DNA from: Chloroflexota bacterium
GTDB lineage: Bacteria; Chloroflexota; Anaerolineae; UBA4142; SHND01
NCBI GenBank assembly: GCA_016209205.1
Contig: JACQWQ010000006.1
Location: forward strand, 1 to 49,145
Direction: 5' to 3'
Length of the DNA stretch: 49,145 bases
In this document: positions 15,292 to 24,690 of the stretch, in pieces
Numbering within the stretch: position 1 is the first letter of the stretch
Layout: every line of letters begins with the position of its first letter
Made by a program: the position numbers and the translations under genes
Notes under the pieces: generated by a model
The model's database searches: none
Told to the model about the DNA's origin: nothing
The model's input: the letters and a program-made list of their open reading frames with translations, nothing else

Positions 15292-16766
15292 AACCAAAAA
15301 TTGTGTTTTACAATCCCGCGAGCAACGCGTCCGGCAAAAAAATTTTGCCCATGTCGCTGCTTGCGCTCGGCGCGGTGCTCGAAGGGAAATATACCTACAG
15401 CATCGTAGACGGCAATGTGGAACGCGATGTCTCGAGCGCGCTGCGCCGCGAAATTCAAAACGGCGCGAATGTGTTGGCAATCACGGTGATGCCCGGTCCA
15501 CAGTTGAAACGCGCGGCGCCGCACTCGCGCGCGTTGAAACAAGAATTTCCGAATTTGAAAATCGTGTGGGGCGGATATTTTCCAACGCAGCACGCGGAAA
15601 CAGTGTTGAAAGACGCCGCGATTGATTTTGTCGTGCGCGGTCACGGCGAAATGGTGTTTTTGAATTTACTCGACGCCTTGGCGGATGAAACCGCGTTCAA
15701 CCCCATTGAGGGACTGGCGTTTCGCGACGCGGACGGGCGCATCGTGCAAAACAAACTCGCGCCGCTGCCGCACCCCGAACAATTGCCCGCGTGGCGTTAC
15801 GAACGCGTGGACGTGCCGCAATACCTTCGCCCGACCTTTCTCGGCTCGCGCACGCTGCCCCATCATTCGTCGTACGGCTGCCCGTTCTTTTGCAATTTTT
15901 GCGCGGTGGTGAACATGGTGAACGGGCGCTGGCTGCCGCAAAGCGCGGCGCGTGTCGCGGAAATCGCGCGGCGATACGTTGAGGATTGGGGCGTGAATGC
16001 AATCGAGTTTTACGACAATAATTTCTTTACGCACGAAGCGCGCACCGCCGAATTTGCCGAACGCGTGCTGGATTTGAATATTCACTGGTGGGGCGAAGCG
16101 CGCATTGATGCGCTGCTCAAGTACTCGGAGCGCAGCTGGCAGTTGATGCGCGATGCGGGATTGAAAATGGTTTTCATGGGCGCGGAATCGGGTTCGCTCG
16201 AAACACTGAAACGAATGGACAAAGGTGGTACCATGTCGCCGGCCAAGACGCTCGAAATCGCGCACAAGATGGAGCGGTACGGCATCGTTCCCGAATTTTC
16301 ATTCGTGCTCGGCAGTCCACCCGACCCCGAAAGCGACGTGCGCGACACGATTGAATTCATTCGCCGCGTCAAGACGGTCAACCCGCGCAGTGAAATCATC
16401 ATGTACAATTACACGCCCGTACCCCTCGCCGGCGATTTGTACGACGCCGCGCAAGCGCAAGGATTTCGCTTTCCCGAAACGCTGGATGAATGGCTCAGCG
16501 ACGCGTGGATGAATTTTTCGCAGCGCTACAGCGATGTGATGCCGTGGCTGAAACCGGCATTGAAACAACGCGTCCGCAATTTTGAACGCGTGTTGAATGC
16601 GTACTATCCCACTTCAACCGACCGTCGCCTGTCGGGCGGAATGCGTACGCTGCTGCGCGGCGCGAGCGCGTGGCGCTACCATACACGCCTGTACAGTTTC
16701 CCTATCGAACTCCGCGCCCTGCAAAAGGTGGTGCACTATCAACGTCCCGAAACCAGCGGCTTTTGA
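15288..16766 (+). CDS. B12-binding-domain radical SAM protein
   Basis: 492 residues from the ATG at 15288, which overlaps the Nudix stop; a GTG four codons upstream is possible. The N-terminal cobalamin-type domain (LPMSLLALGAVLE, LKIVWGGYFPTQHAE, IDFVVRGHGEMVF) is followed by the radical SAM motif SSYGCPFFCNFCAVV near residue 197, then IEFYDNNFF, FMGAESGS and EFSFVLGSPPD. This is the common anaerobic layout seen in BchE- and hopanoid-methylase-like enzymes, but the substrate cannot be told. It shares family with 5121-6620. The GT87-like gene follows in another frame. Confidence 0.88.
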   Translation: MKPKIVFYNPASNASGKKILPMSLLALGAVLEGKYTYSIVDGNVERDVSSALRREIQNGANVLAITVMPGPQLKRAAPHSRALKQEFPNLKIVWGGYFPTQHAETVLKDAAIDFVVRGHGEMVFLNLLDALADETAFNPIEGLAFRDADGRIVQNKLAPLPHPEQLPAWRYERVDVPQYLRPTFLGSRTLPHHSSYGCPFFCNFCAVVNMVNGRWLPQSAARVAEIARRYVEDWGVNAIEFYDNNFFTHEARTAEFAERVLDLNIHWWGEARIDALLKYSERSWQLMRDAGLKMVFMGAESGSLETLKRMDKGGTMSPAKTLEIAHKMERYGIVPEFSFVLGSPPDPESDVRDTIEFIRRVKTVNPRSEIIMYNYTPVPLAGDLYDAAQAQGFRFPETLDEWLSDAWMNFSQRYSDVMPWLKPALKQRVRNFERVLNAYYPTSTDRRLSGGMRTLLRGASAWRYHTRLYSFPIELRALQKVVHYQRPETSGF

Positions 16767-16809
16767 ATCGAGTCGCCATTCAAGCTGGCGATTGTGGGGC
16801 GTATGGGTG

Positions 16810-18018
16810 ATGGCGGGTATCGCCGCCGCGCTGTTTCTGGTTCGCGTTCTCGTCCCCGCGTTTTCCAACGAAACCTACGGCTTCCCCGCCTACTATACGG
16901 CGGCGCGTTTGGTGCTGGACGGCAAATGGAGCACGCAAATTTTTCAGGGCGAATGGTTTACCGAGCAAGTCCGCGCGCAAACGAACGGTCACATCACCGA
17001 ATATTTTTCGGGACATCCGCCCGTCACGTCACTGCTCGTTTTGCCGCTGGCAGCGTTGCCGCTCGACACGGCGCGGATGGTGTGGGCGCTGGCGAATTTA
17101 TTTTTTCTCATTACGGCGCTGTGGTTCATCCAGGACAGTTTGCGTGCCAATCCGTTTTTTTTCGCGCTGCTCACGCTCACCGCGTTCCTGTTCGCGCCGG
17201 TTGCCGACAACATTCGCATCGGACAATCGTACGTATGGCAGCTGTGGTTGTTTTCAATCGCCTTATGGGGGCTGCAACGCGAACGCGTCGCCGCCACGGC
17301 GTTCGGTTTGGGCGCCGCCGCGATTTTCAAATTGAGCGGCGCGCCAGTCTGGTTACTGCTGCTTGCCAAGAAACGTTGGCGCGAGTTAAGCGCGAGTCTT
17401 GGAGTTATCGCCGTGTGGGTGCTGCTGGGCGCCATGGTCTTGGGCTGGGACAGTTGGTATCACTTTTTCATCATGTTCCCTTCACGGCTTGTCTTTGAGG
17501 GGTGGCAGACGGTTGTGGCGTACCAAACCACCCCGAGTTTTTTTCTACACCTGTTCGTTTTTGACGCGCAATGGAACCCGCAGCCCTTGTTGCACGCCCC
17601 CCCCCTCGCCGCGGTTTTCACAATCATTGTGGGCGCTGCAACACTTTTTATAACCTTGCGTACGAGTCAACATGCGCCCATGGACTTGGGTTTCGCAGCG
17701 GCGATCACGCTGAGCGTGATTTTGTTTCCGCAAGCCGAAGAATATCACTACAGTTTGCTTTTGCTGCCGTTTGCGGTCGCGGGTGCGCATTTGCTGCAAA
17801 TGCAGTCCGACACCTTGTTGGGCATTTTGTTTTTCAGCGCGCTGCTGCTGATTGCCCTGCCGATTCCTTACAAACAATTGGGCTGGGACGACGGGATGCG
17901 CGCGCTGCTGACATATCCGCGCTTGTACGGTGGGTGGTTGTTGTGGCTGGTCCTCTTGCGACAAATGCAAACAACGCCTCAAGAAATCTTGAGCGCGCGC
18001 GTGGTGACGACACCATGA
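16810..18018 (+). CDS. GT87-like (DUF2029) membrane mannosyltransferase-type protein
   Basis: About 402 residues with roughly ten membrane spans. A luminal first loop with Tyr-rich text after the first span (NETYGFPAYYTAARLVLDGK) and the following GHPPVTSLLVLPLA region match glycosyltransferase family 87, the polyprenyl-phosphate-mannose-dependent alpha-mannosyltransferases and relatives. The start is uncertain: ATG at 16810, GTG at 16807 and TTG at 16792 are all in frame just before or inside the first hydrophobic segment. The stop overlaps the next start (ATGA). Likely adds a sugar to a lipid-linked glycan on the outer face of the membrane. Confidence 0.75.
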   Translation: MAGIAAALFLVRVLVPAFSNETYGFPAYYTAARLVLDGKWSTQIFQGEWFTEQVRAQTNGHITEYFSGHPPVTSLLVLPLAALPLDTARMVWALANLFFLITALWFIQDSLRANPFFFALLTLTAFLFAPVADNIRIGQSYVWQLWLFSIALWGLQRERVAATAFGLGAAAIFKLSGAPVWLLLLAKKRWRELSASLGVIAVWVLLGAMVLGWDSWYHFFIMFPSRLVFEGWQTVVAYQTTPSFFLHLFVFDAQWNPQPLLHAPPLAAVFTIIVGAATLFITLRTSQHAPMDLGFAAAITLSVILFPQAEEYHYSLLLLPFAVAGAHLLQMQSDTLLGILFFSALLLIALPIPYKQLGWDDGMRALLTYPRLYGGWLLWLVLLRQMQTTPQEILSARVVTTP

Positions 18019-19274
18019 ATCGGCTCGCGTTCAATTCGCTCGTGCTCGTCATTGCCAATTTCAGCAATGCGGCATTGGGCTTTGTGCTCGCGGTCATGAT
18101 CGGGCGCGTGCTCGGCGTCGAGGACCTGGGGCGTTACACGCTCGCGCTGTCGTGGGCGCTGGGTTTGAGCATGCTCGCCGATCTGGGCTTGAGCACACTG
18201 CTCACGCGCGAGGTCGCGCGACAGGCAGAAGAAACATCGCGCTATCTCACCGCCGCCGTCCTGATCAAAACTGTAATTTCATTCGCGCTCATGTTTTTTC
18301 TTTATGTTGCCGCGCCAATTTTGAGCGCGGACGCCGCGAGCGCGACGGCAATGCGCATCGCCGCACCCTTTTTATATTTGAACGCGCTGTATACCTCGTT
18401 CACCGCGATTTTTCGCGCGTTTCAACGCATGACGCCCATTCTCGTCCTCAACACCGGCGGACTGGTCATTCAAATCGGCGCGGCGTGGTGGCTCCTTGCG
18501 AACGGCAGACGCGCGTTGGAATTGACTGCGCTCGCCGTCGCTATTCAACTGATTCAAGTGATCGCGGCGTACGTGATTTATCGCGCGCATTATCGGCCGC
18601 ACCTGCCGCGCCGCGCGCTCGATGCAAGCTTTTTCAAAACGATCGGACGCGCCGCCTTTCCCTTTGCCGTCGCGGGATTGCTGGGCGCGGCTCAATTGCG
18701 CGCCAACGTATTGTTATTGGGTTCGTTGTTGGACGCGCGCGCGGTGGGTCTGTTTGGCGCGGCTTCGCGCTGGACGGAAGCGACGAAAATGATTCCGTCG
18801 GGATTTTTCGGCGCGTTGTTTCCCGCGTTGTCGGCGCAGACAAATCAGCCCGAAGCACTGGAGCGCACGTTTCAGCGCGCCGAGCGCGTCGTACTGCTTT
18901 TTGGCGTCGCTGCCGCGCTGCTGCTCACGCTTGCCGCGTCCCCGCTGCTTGGTTTCACCTTTGGCGAAGCATTCGCGCCCGCCGCGCCCGTTCTCCAAAC
19001 TCTCGGTTGGGCGCTGCTGCCTTGGTTGTGGAACGGCGTAATGGGTTTGTATCTGTATGCGTTGGGCGACGAGCATTTTGTAAATTGGATCAGCGCGGCG
19101 GGTCTCGTGGTTTTGCTGGGCGCAGGAACCGTGTGCATGGCGCAGTGGGGCGCGACGGGCGCCGCGATCGCCGCGCTGGCAAGTGAATGCTGTATGACCA
19201 TACTGTACCATCGGCGCTGTGAAATCCTGCGCCGTCGCCGGATGACATGGAACACACTCGGCTCGATGCAATAG
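18015..19274 (+). CDS. Wzx-like polysaccharide flippase
   Basis: 419 residues with about 12 membrane helices. The opening NSLVLVIANFSNAALGFVLAVMIGRVLGVEDLGRYTLALSWA, with the GRxLGxxxxGxY motif, is diagnostic of the polysaccharide transporter family in the MOP superfamily. It would flip undecaprenyl-linked oligosaccharide across the membrane. It starts inside the stop of the GT87-like gene and its 3' end overlaps the next methyltransferase by 28 bases, so the three form a tight operon. The C-terminal basic tail (RRRCEILRRRR-like) is cytoplasmic. Confidence 0.88.
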   Translation: MNRLAFNSLVLVIANFSNAALGFVLAVMIGRVLGVEDLGRYTLALSWALGLSMLADLGLSTLLTREVARQAEETSRYLTAAVLIKTVISFALMFFLYVAAPILSADAASATAMRIAAPFLYLNALYTSFTAIFRAFQRMTPILVLNTGGLVIQIGAAWWLLANGRRALELTALAVAIQLIQVIAAYVIYRAHYRPHLPRRALDASFFKTIGRAAFPFAVAGLLGAAQLRANVLLLGSLLDARAVGLFGAASRWTEATKMIPSGFFGALFPALSAQTNQPEALERTFQRAERVVLLFGVAAALLLTLAASPLLGFTFGEAFAPAAPVLQTLGWALLPWLWNGVMGLYLYALGDEHFVNWISAAGLVVLLGAGTVCMAQWGATGAAIAALASECCMTILYHRRCEILRRRRMTWNTLGSMQ

Positions 19275-20020
19275 CGCGCGCACACGACACACTCGCCCCG
19301 ACCTACGATGCGACACTGGCGCGAAATCCGGTCGCGTCGTGGATGCGCGAACGGTTGTGGGAACATTACGCGCGCGTGATCCCGCCTCACGCGCGGGTGT
19401 TGGATTTTACAGCGGGCACCGGCGCCGACGCGTTGTTTTTGGCAAAACGCGGGGCGCAGGTTGTGGCGCTGGATGTGTCACCGGGCATGTTGGAGGAATT
19501 GAACCGCCGCGCCCAAGAAGCACGCGTCCCGATCGAAACGCACGTCCTCGCCGCAGAATATCTGGACCGGCTCGACGCCTCTGATTTCGACGCTGCCATT
19601 TCCAGTTTTGCCGGACTGGGCACAATTGAGAATGTGCCCCGGCTCGCGCACACTCTGGCGCGCCTGCTCGAACCGCGCGGACGACTCATCGTGCATACGC
19701 TCAATTCATTTTGTCTGTGGGAAACGTCGAATCAAATCGCGCATCTGCGCGCGCCGCACGCGCGTTCTACGCATCCACAAATCGGCGGCGAATTCATCGG
19801 CACACGATTTTACAAGCCGCGTGATTTGTATCGAGACGCGTTCGCGTCCCATTTTGCGTTGCGCGAACTCTATGCGCTTTCGGTCATTGCCGCGCCGACG
19901 TGGGTGACGCGTTGGAAACCCATTGCGCCGGTGATTTTTAGAATGGACCGCGCCTTGGGGCGTCTCTTTCCGGCGGCGGGCGATTTTTTTGTCATGGGTT
20001 TAGAAAAGCGGTCCGCATGA
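19247..20020 (+). CDS. Class I SAM-dependent methyltransferase
   Basis: 257 residues. Motif I VLDFTAGTGADALFLAKRG, motif II VVALDVSPGM and motif IV FDAAISSFAGLGTIEN define the fold. It resembles the methyltransferase at 10185 in length and in its C-terminal half (Tyr/Phe-rich strand after the motifs), so the two may be paralogues acting on related substrates. The start overlaps the flippase gene by 28 bases. No ribosome site can be judged independently because of the overlap. Confidence 0.82.
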   Translation: MEHTRLDAIARAHDTLAPTYDATLARNPVASWMRERLWEHYARVIPPHARVLDFTAGTGADALFLAKRGAQVVALDVSPGMLEELNRRAQEARVPIETHVLAAEYLDRLDASDFDAAISSFAGLGTIENVPRLAHTLARLLEPRGRLIVHTLNSFCLWETSNQIAHLRAPHARSTHPQIGGEFIGTRFYKPRDLYRDAFASHFALRELYALSVIAAPTWVTRWKPIAPVIFRMDRALGRLFPAAGDFFVMGLEKRSA

Positions 20021-20365
20021 TGAAACCTGATAAACTGAATCCCGCCGCACCGACGTATCTCTATGTGGACACGAACAAGGTCACTACTCACCTTGCGCAG
20101 TAAATGTCATTTCGAGACCCCCATCACGCGCGGGCGTGATGTTTAGGGCGATGACGTTGTCATTTCGAACGGAGTGAGAAATCTCGGTTTTGGCAACAAC
20201 GTCATGAGCAGCGGTTTTTGCTCACGCGGAGTTCGCGTGCGAAATCTCGTTCGGCTAAAACCGAGATTTCGGCGATGAACTACATCGCATCGCAAGAAAC
20301 CGCTCCTCGAAAACTTGTCCCGAAGGATTGAGGGATGACAGTGCGTAACATGAGTTACTACATAA
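20021..20365. repeat. Gene-free gap filled by GTCATTTCGA-family repeats
   Basis: GTCATTTCGAGACC at 20106 and GTCATTTCGAACGGAGTGAGAAATCTCGG near 20158 start a set of nested inverted repeats; AAAACCGAGATTTCGGCGATGA near 20260 pairs with the second. The end GTCCCGAAGGATTGAGGGATGACA repeats the right end of the 8049-8516 gap. No gene is supportable. Confidence 0.75.
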
Positions 20366-21499
20366 ATGAACCTAGCATTCGTCGTACCCGGCTTTGCGGC
20401 AGCGGAAAAGGACTGGTGCATTCCCGCGCACACGGAGATTGTGCGCGCGCTCGCGGCAGAACATGACGTGCACGTGTTTACCTTGCGTTATCCGCATCGC
20501 GCCGACACATATCGCATCGGCAACGCAACGGTGCACAGTTTTGGCGGCGCGGACGTGCGCGGCATTGCAACCGCGCAGTTGTGGCAGCGCGTGGCGCGCG
20601 AAATCGCACGCGAGCACGCGCGTAACGCATTCGACGTCATTCACGCGATTTTTGGCGGCGAAGCGGGATGTCTCGCGGTGTTGAGCGGTAAATTTTTGCG
20701 TGCGCCGTCGGTGGTGTGGTTGGTGAACGGCGAGTTGGTTGGGCTGCGCGAGATTGGGTACGGCGCGGCATTGAATGCGCCTTTGCGATGGATGAACGAA
20801 ATCGTTTTGCGGTATGCCGATTCTATTTTGTGCGGATGTGAGGCGATGGTGGCAAGTGCAGAGGCGCGGGTTGACGAGACGCGGCGCGCGCGGGTGGAGC
20901 TGTTGCCGTTGGGTGTAGACACGACGCGCTTTAACCCCTCACCCCCTGCGCCTCTCCGAAAAGGAAATGGGGCAAGTCAGTTTGTAAACGTTGGTTCGCT
21001 GCTGCCGGTCAAGGATCAGGCGACGCTGCTGCGCGCGTTTGCTTTGGTGCGACGAGAAATGCCGGACGCGCACCTCACGATTGCAGGAACGGGTCCATTG
21101 GAAAATGCTTTGCGCGCGCTCGCCGCAGATTTACAGATTGATTCGTGCGTCACGTTTGCGGGAAATGTGCCATACGAAAAATTGCCCGCGCTGTGCCGGT
21201 CCGCCGATGTATTCGTGCAAGCATCGCGGCACGAAGGACAGGGCATGGCATTGCTCGAAGCGGCGGCGTGCGGCTGCGCGGTGTGCGGAACGAAGGTAGG
21301 CGCACTGCGCGATTTGGCGCGACGTGACGCGGCAATCGCGGCGGCGGTGGGCGATACGGCTGCGCTGGCGGATGCGATGCAGTACGCGTTTGCCGAGCGC
21401 GCGCGGCTCAGCGCGCAAAGCCAGCAAATCACCGACCGTGAGTATAATTTGAAACACATTGCCAAACGCCTGGTCGCGCTGTATGCACACTTGATCTGA
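20366..21499 (+). CDS. Family 4 glycosyltransferase with a translated repeat
   Basis: 377 residues, GT-B fold. N-terminal acceptor domain FVVPGFAAAEKDW to the linker VELLPLGVDTTRF; C-terminal nucleotide-sugar domain with NVGSLLPVKDQATLLRAF, LTIAGTGPL, and the donor-binding HEGQGMALLEAAACG (the EX7E motif). It would transfer a hexose from a nucleotide sugar to a lipid-linked acceptor in the cytoplasm. Between the two domains a short insertion (NPSPPAPLRKGNGA) is encoded by a CCTCACCCCCT...TCTCCGAAAAGG repeat like those in the GlcF-like gene. Function is probably retained since the insertion sits in the interdomain linker. Confidence 0.87.
   Translation: MNLAFVVPGFAAAEKDWCIPAHTEIVRALAAEHDVHVFTLRYPHRADTYRIGNATVHSFGGADVRGIATAQLWQRVAREIAREHARNAFDVIHAIFGGEAGCLAVLSGKFLRAPSVVWLVNGELVGLREIGYGAALNAPLRWMNEIVLRYADSILCGCEAMVASAEARVDETRRARVELLPLGVDTTRFNPSPPAPLRKGNGASQFVNVGSLLPVKDQATLLRAFALVRREMPDAHLTIAGTGPLENALRALAADLQIDSCVTFAGNVPYEKLPALCRSADVFVQASRHEGQGMALLEAAACGCAVCGTKVGALRDLARRDAAIAAAVGDTAALADAMQYAFAERARLSAQSQQITDREYNLKHIAKRLVALYAHLI
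20934..20976. repeat. In-frame repeat inside the GT4 gene
   Basis: AACCCCTCACCCCCTGCGCC followed by TCTCCGAAAAGGAAATGGGG. It is a weaker copy of the palindromic unit at 2206-2290 and sits exactly at the junction of the two GT-B domains. Confidence 0.65.
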
Positions 21500-21617
21500 A
21501 CTGACAGAGTACATCACGATTTTGGACACAGATTGCTGCGACAGAGTTCGTCGCCGATGACGCAGATTGGCGCGTATTCTACCGAAATAAATCCTTGCGC
21601 CGCTTACGTTCTCGGCA

Positions 21618-21665
21618 AACTGATCACTGATCACTGATGACGGATGACCGATCACTGATGACTTA
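21618..21665. repeat. Heptanucleotide CTGATGA/CTGATCA array
   Basis: Six or seven imperfect copies of the 7-bp step also seen at 5000-5115, running directly into the start of the polymerase/ligase gene. Both candidate ATG codons at 21637 and 21658 are made by the repeat itself. Confidence 0.8.
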
Positions 21666-23097
21666 TGCCGACTTGACTGAGGTTAGTTTGAACCACACCC
21701 TCACACCCCGCGCCCGCGCCGCCGCGCTCATGACGCGGGCAACGCAATTGGCTTTTGCCGCCTTGTTGTTTACATCACCGTGGATGCTGCAATGGCTCGA
21801 CGTACAACGCCGCGTCGAGCCGGTGTTTGCGGGCTATACCGATTTTTTTGTCTATCCGAGTGATTTGTTTTTGGGACTGACCGTCGGGTTGGGTTTACTC
21901 CGACCGTTCGTTGAAGGCCCCCGGTTCAAGCGTGGTCCGTGGTATTTCTTTTTTCCGTTGGTCGCGCTCGTCGCTTTGGGCTTGGCCAGCACACTGGTGA
22001 GCGTGGATCCCGCGTTGACACTCTATCATTCGGTGCGTTTGCTGTTTTTTTTCGGATTGTATCTGGCGCTGGTCAATACGCCGCTGCGCGCGGAATGGGT
22101 TGCAGTGCCGTTGGCGCTCGCAGTCCTGATTCAAAGCAGTGTCGCCATTTTACAATTCGCCAAACAAGCCTCTATCGGCTTGCAGGCGTTGGGCGAATTG
22201 AGTTTGAATCCTGCCGAAACGGGGCTCGGCATTCTGCGTTATGACGACGTACGAATCCTGCGCGCGTACGGTTTGACGGATCATCCGAACTTGTTGGGCG
22301 GTTTCATCGCTTTTGCATTGGTCTATATTCTGGGTTATTATTTGCATCCCGCACATGGTCGTGCGCGTTATCTCTTCCTCGCCCCGCTGGCACTCGGCAT
22401 CGTCGCCCTTTTTTTCACATTTTCGCGTTCGGCAGAGCTGGCGTTTGGCATTGCCGCCGCGCTCATGGTCCTCGCGCTGCTGCGCGACCAAGCCACGCGC
22501 CGTCTCCGCACGCGCGATGTGGGCATTGCCGTCGCGTTGTGCGCGCTGCTTTTGATTCTGCCGGTCGTCGGCAATCAACGGCTGTTGGCGCAGCGCGTCG
22601 GGTTAGCGAATGCCTTTGTCGAAAATTTCAACGAAGCGCGGTCGCTCGGGGAACGCGATGAATTGATGGAATCTGCCAATCGCATTTTTTACCAGCGGCA
22701 GCTGTTGGGGGTCGGGAACGGCGCGTTGGCGTTGGGCATGTTTTATCTCGACAATGAATTTCCGCGCGACCAATACTTTATCCAACCCGCGCACTTGGTG
22801 GTGCTCGACGTCGCGGCGGAATTTGGCATCTTGGGCGGATTCGTTTGGTTTTGGCTGATGCTTGCCCCGCTCGCGGTAATGTGGCAAAAACGCGCGGGCT
22901 TGATGTCCAATGCGTGGTGCGCGGCAATTGCGGCAGCCGTCGTCGTTACGCTCGTCGTCGGCTTGTTTGATTATTACACATGGTTCTGGCAGTCCGGACG
23001 CATTTGGCAGTGGAGCGCGTGGGGACTGTTTGCGGCAGTGTTCGCAAATCCCGCAGTGTCAACGAATAATGCGATTGAACTGCATCGCGACGAATAA
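21658..23097 (+). CDS. O-antigen ligase/polymerase-like membrane protein
   Basis: About 479 residues with ten or more membrane spans. The Wzy_C-type signatures are present: GLTDHPNLLGGFIAF and FFTFSRSAELAF, followed by a large external loop (NEARSLGERDELMESANRIFYQRQLLGVGNGAL) with the conserved Arg/Gly-rich segment found in O-antigen ligases and polymerases. It would join lipid-linked glycans at the outer membrane face, either polymerising them or attaching them to an acceptor. The start is unsure: 21637, 21658 (both inside the heptamer array) or 21730 just before the first span. Confidence 0.82.
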   Translation: MTYADLTEVSLNHTLTPRARAAALMTRATQLAFAALLFTSPWMLQWLDVQRRVEPVFAGYTDFFVYPSDLFLGLTVGLGLLRPFVEGPRFKRGPWYFFFPLVALVALGLASTLVSVDPALTLYHSVRLLFFFGLYLALVNTPLRAEWVAVPLALAVLIQSSVAILQFAKQASIGLQALGELSLNPAETGLGILRYDDVRILRAYGLTDHPNLLGGFIAFALVYILGYYLHPAHGRARYLFLAPLALGIVALFFTFSRSAELAFGIAAALMVLALLRDQATRRLRTRDVGIAVALCALLLILPVVGNQRLLAQRVGLANAFVENFNEARSLGERDELMESANRIFYQRQLLGVGNGALALGMFYLDNEFPRDQYFIQPAHLVVLDVAAEFGILGGFVWFWLMLAPLAVMWQKRAGLMSNAWCAAIAAAVVVTLVVGLFDYYTWFWQSGRIWQWSAWGLFAAVFANPAVSTNNAIELHRDE

Positions 23098-23163
23098 ACG
23101 AATCGCCTCAATCGCGCTATTCGTTGACTCTGCGGATCAGGATTATTCCGTCAAGAGGTGTAA

Positions 23164-24672
23164 ATGAGTAGTTTGCTCTTTATCTTTGCCATCCTCATCT
23201 ATGGCATTGTGCTCGTCATCTTGTTTGCTTTTGGCATGAATTTTTTATATCTCGCGTTTCTGGCGCTGCGCCAAGGTCAACGCGAGCCGGTCGCGCCGCC
23301 CCTGCGCGAAATGCCTTTGGTCAGTGTTCAGCTGCCCATCTTTAATGAATTGTATGTGGCGGAGCGCTTGATCGATGCCGTGGCGCGTTTTGACTGGGCG
23401 CCCGAGCGGCTGGAAATCCTCGTGCTCGACGATTCGACCGACGAGACCCGCGCGATTGTGCAACAGGCGGTCGAACGTTGGCGCGCGCACGGCGTGAACA
23501 TTCAGCACATCCATCGCGCCGACCGCACAGGTTTCAAAGCGGGCGCGCTCGCGTTGGGCATGACGGAAACGCAAGCCGAATACATTGCGTACTTTGACGC
23601 GGATTTTGTGCCGCCCCGCGATTTTCTGCGCCAGACGATGCCGCACATGGCAGACGACAAGGTTGCGTTCATCCAAACGCGTTGGGGGCACGTCAACCGC
23701 AATTATTCGCTGCTCACTTTTTTACAGTCACTCGCCATAGATGCGCATTTCATGGTCGAACAATTCGCGCGGGCGCGGGCAGGGTATTGGTTCAATTTCA
23801 ACGGCACCGCGGGCGTCTGGCGGCGCGCGGCGATAGAGCACGCGGGCGGGTGGAAACAAGATACGCTCACCGAAGATTTGGACTTGTCGTATCGCGCGTT
23901 CTTGAACGGCTGGAAGGCATTGTACCTGCGCGATGTAGTGACGCCGGCGGAGTTGCCCGTGACCTTTGGCGCGTATCAACGGCAACAGCATCGCTGGGCG
24001 AAAGGTTCGCTCGAATGCGCCCTCGAACTTTTGCCGCAAGTATGGCGCGCGCCGATTTCGTTGAGCCACAAACTCGAAGGCACGTTTCACCTCACGGGTT
24101 ATTCGATCCACCTGTTCATGTTCGCGCTGATGCTCGTGTATCCCGCCGTCATTTTTTACGCGCCCCAATTTCCGGAACTGCTCGCATTGTACGGTGTGGG
24201 CGCGTTGTTCAATTTGTCCGCCCTCGCGCCGACCATGTATTTCACGCTCGCGCAAAAAGAGTTGGGCAAAGATTGGTGGCAGAAGATTCCGGCGATCCTG
24301 TTCATCATGGCGCTCGGCGCGGGCATGATGCCCAATACGGTTCGTGCGGCGTGGCAAATCCTCATCGGGCGCAACAAAGATTTTGAACGTACGCCCAAAT
24401 TTGGCGTGGCGCGCCGCGACGACGCGTGGGTCACGAAACGTTACCAACTGCGGATTGATTTGTGGATTCTGTTCGAACTTGCGATGGCGGGGTGGAACTT
24501 GGGGACGTTGATCTATGCGTGGGAAATGCGCAATTGGATCATTGCCTTTTATGCGGGCATTTTTTTCGTCGGCGCAGTTTTTGTGACCGGGCTTTCACTT
24601 GCGCAAACCTTCGCCGTGTGGCAATATCGTAAAAAGCAAGTCGAAACGCGGAGGGTGACGGATGTGGCATAG
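23164..24672 (+). CDS. Processive family 2 glycosyltransferase (cellulose-synthase-like)
   Basis: 502 residues. One N-terminal membrane helix, then a cytosolic GT2 domain with all processive-enzyme motifs: LVLDDSTDE (D1), YFDADFVPP (DxD), LTEDLDLSYR (TED) and QQHRWAKG (QxxRW), followed by five or so C-terminal helices. This layout belongs to the cellulose synthase/CsbB-like and glucomannan synthase type, which polymerise and export a beta-linked glycan. AAGAGGTG precedes the ATG. It is directly followed by a secreted protein gene and a lipoprotein glycoside hydrolase, a set typical of exopolysaccharide loci. Confidence 0.9.
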   Translation: MSSLLFIFAILIYGIVLVILFAFGMNFLYLAFLALRQGQREPVAPPLREMPLVSVQLPIFNELYVAERLIDAVARFDWAPERLEILVLDDSTDETRAIVQQAVERWRAHGVNIQHIHRADRTGFKAGALALGMTETQAEYIAYFDADFVPPRDFLRQTMPHMADDKVAFIQTRWGHVNRNYSLLTFLQSLAIDAHFMVEQFARARAGYWFNFNGTAGVWRRAAIEHAGGWKQDTLTEDLDLSYRAFLNGWKALYLRDVVTPAELPVTFGAYQRQQHRWAKGSLECALELLPQVWRAPISLSHKLEGTFHLTGYSIHLFMFALMLVYPAVIFYAPQFPELLALYGVGALFNLSALAPTMYFTLAQKELGKDWWQKIPAILFIMALGAGMMPNTVRAAWQILIGRNKDFERTPKFGVARRDDAWVTKRYQLRIDLWILFELAMAGWNLGTLIYAWEMRNWIIAFYAGIFFVGAVFVTGLSLAQTFAVWQYRKKQVETRRVTDVA

Positions 24673-24690
24673 GATAGCGCCGGAGGTTTT

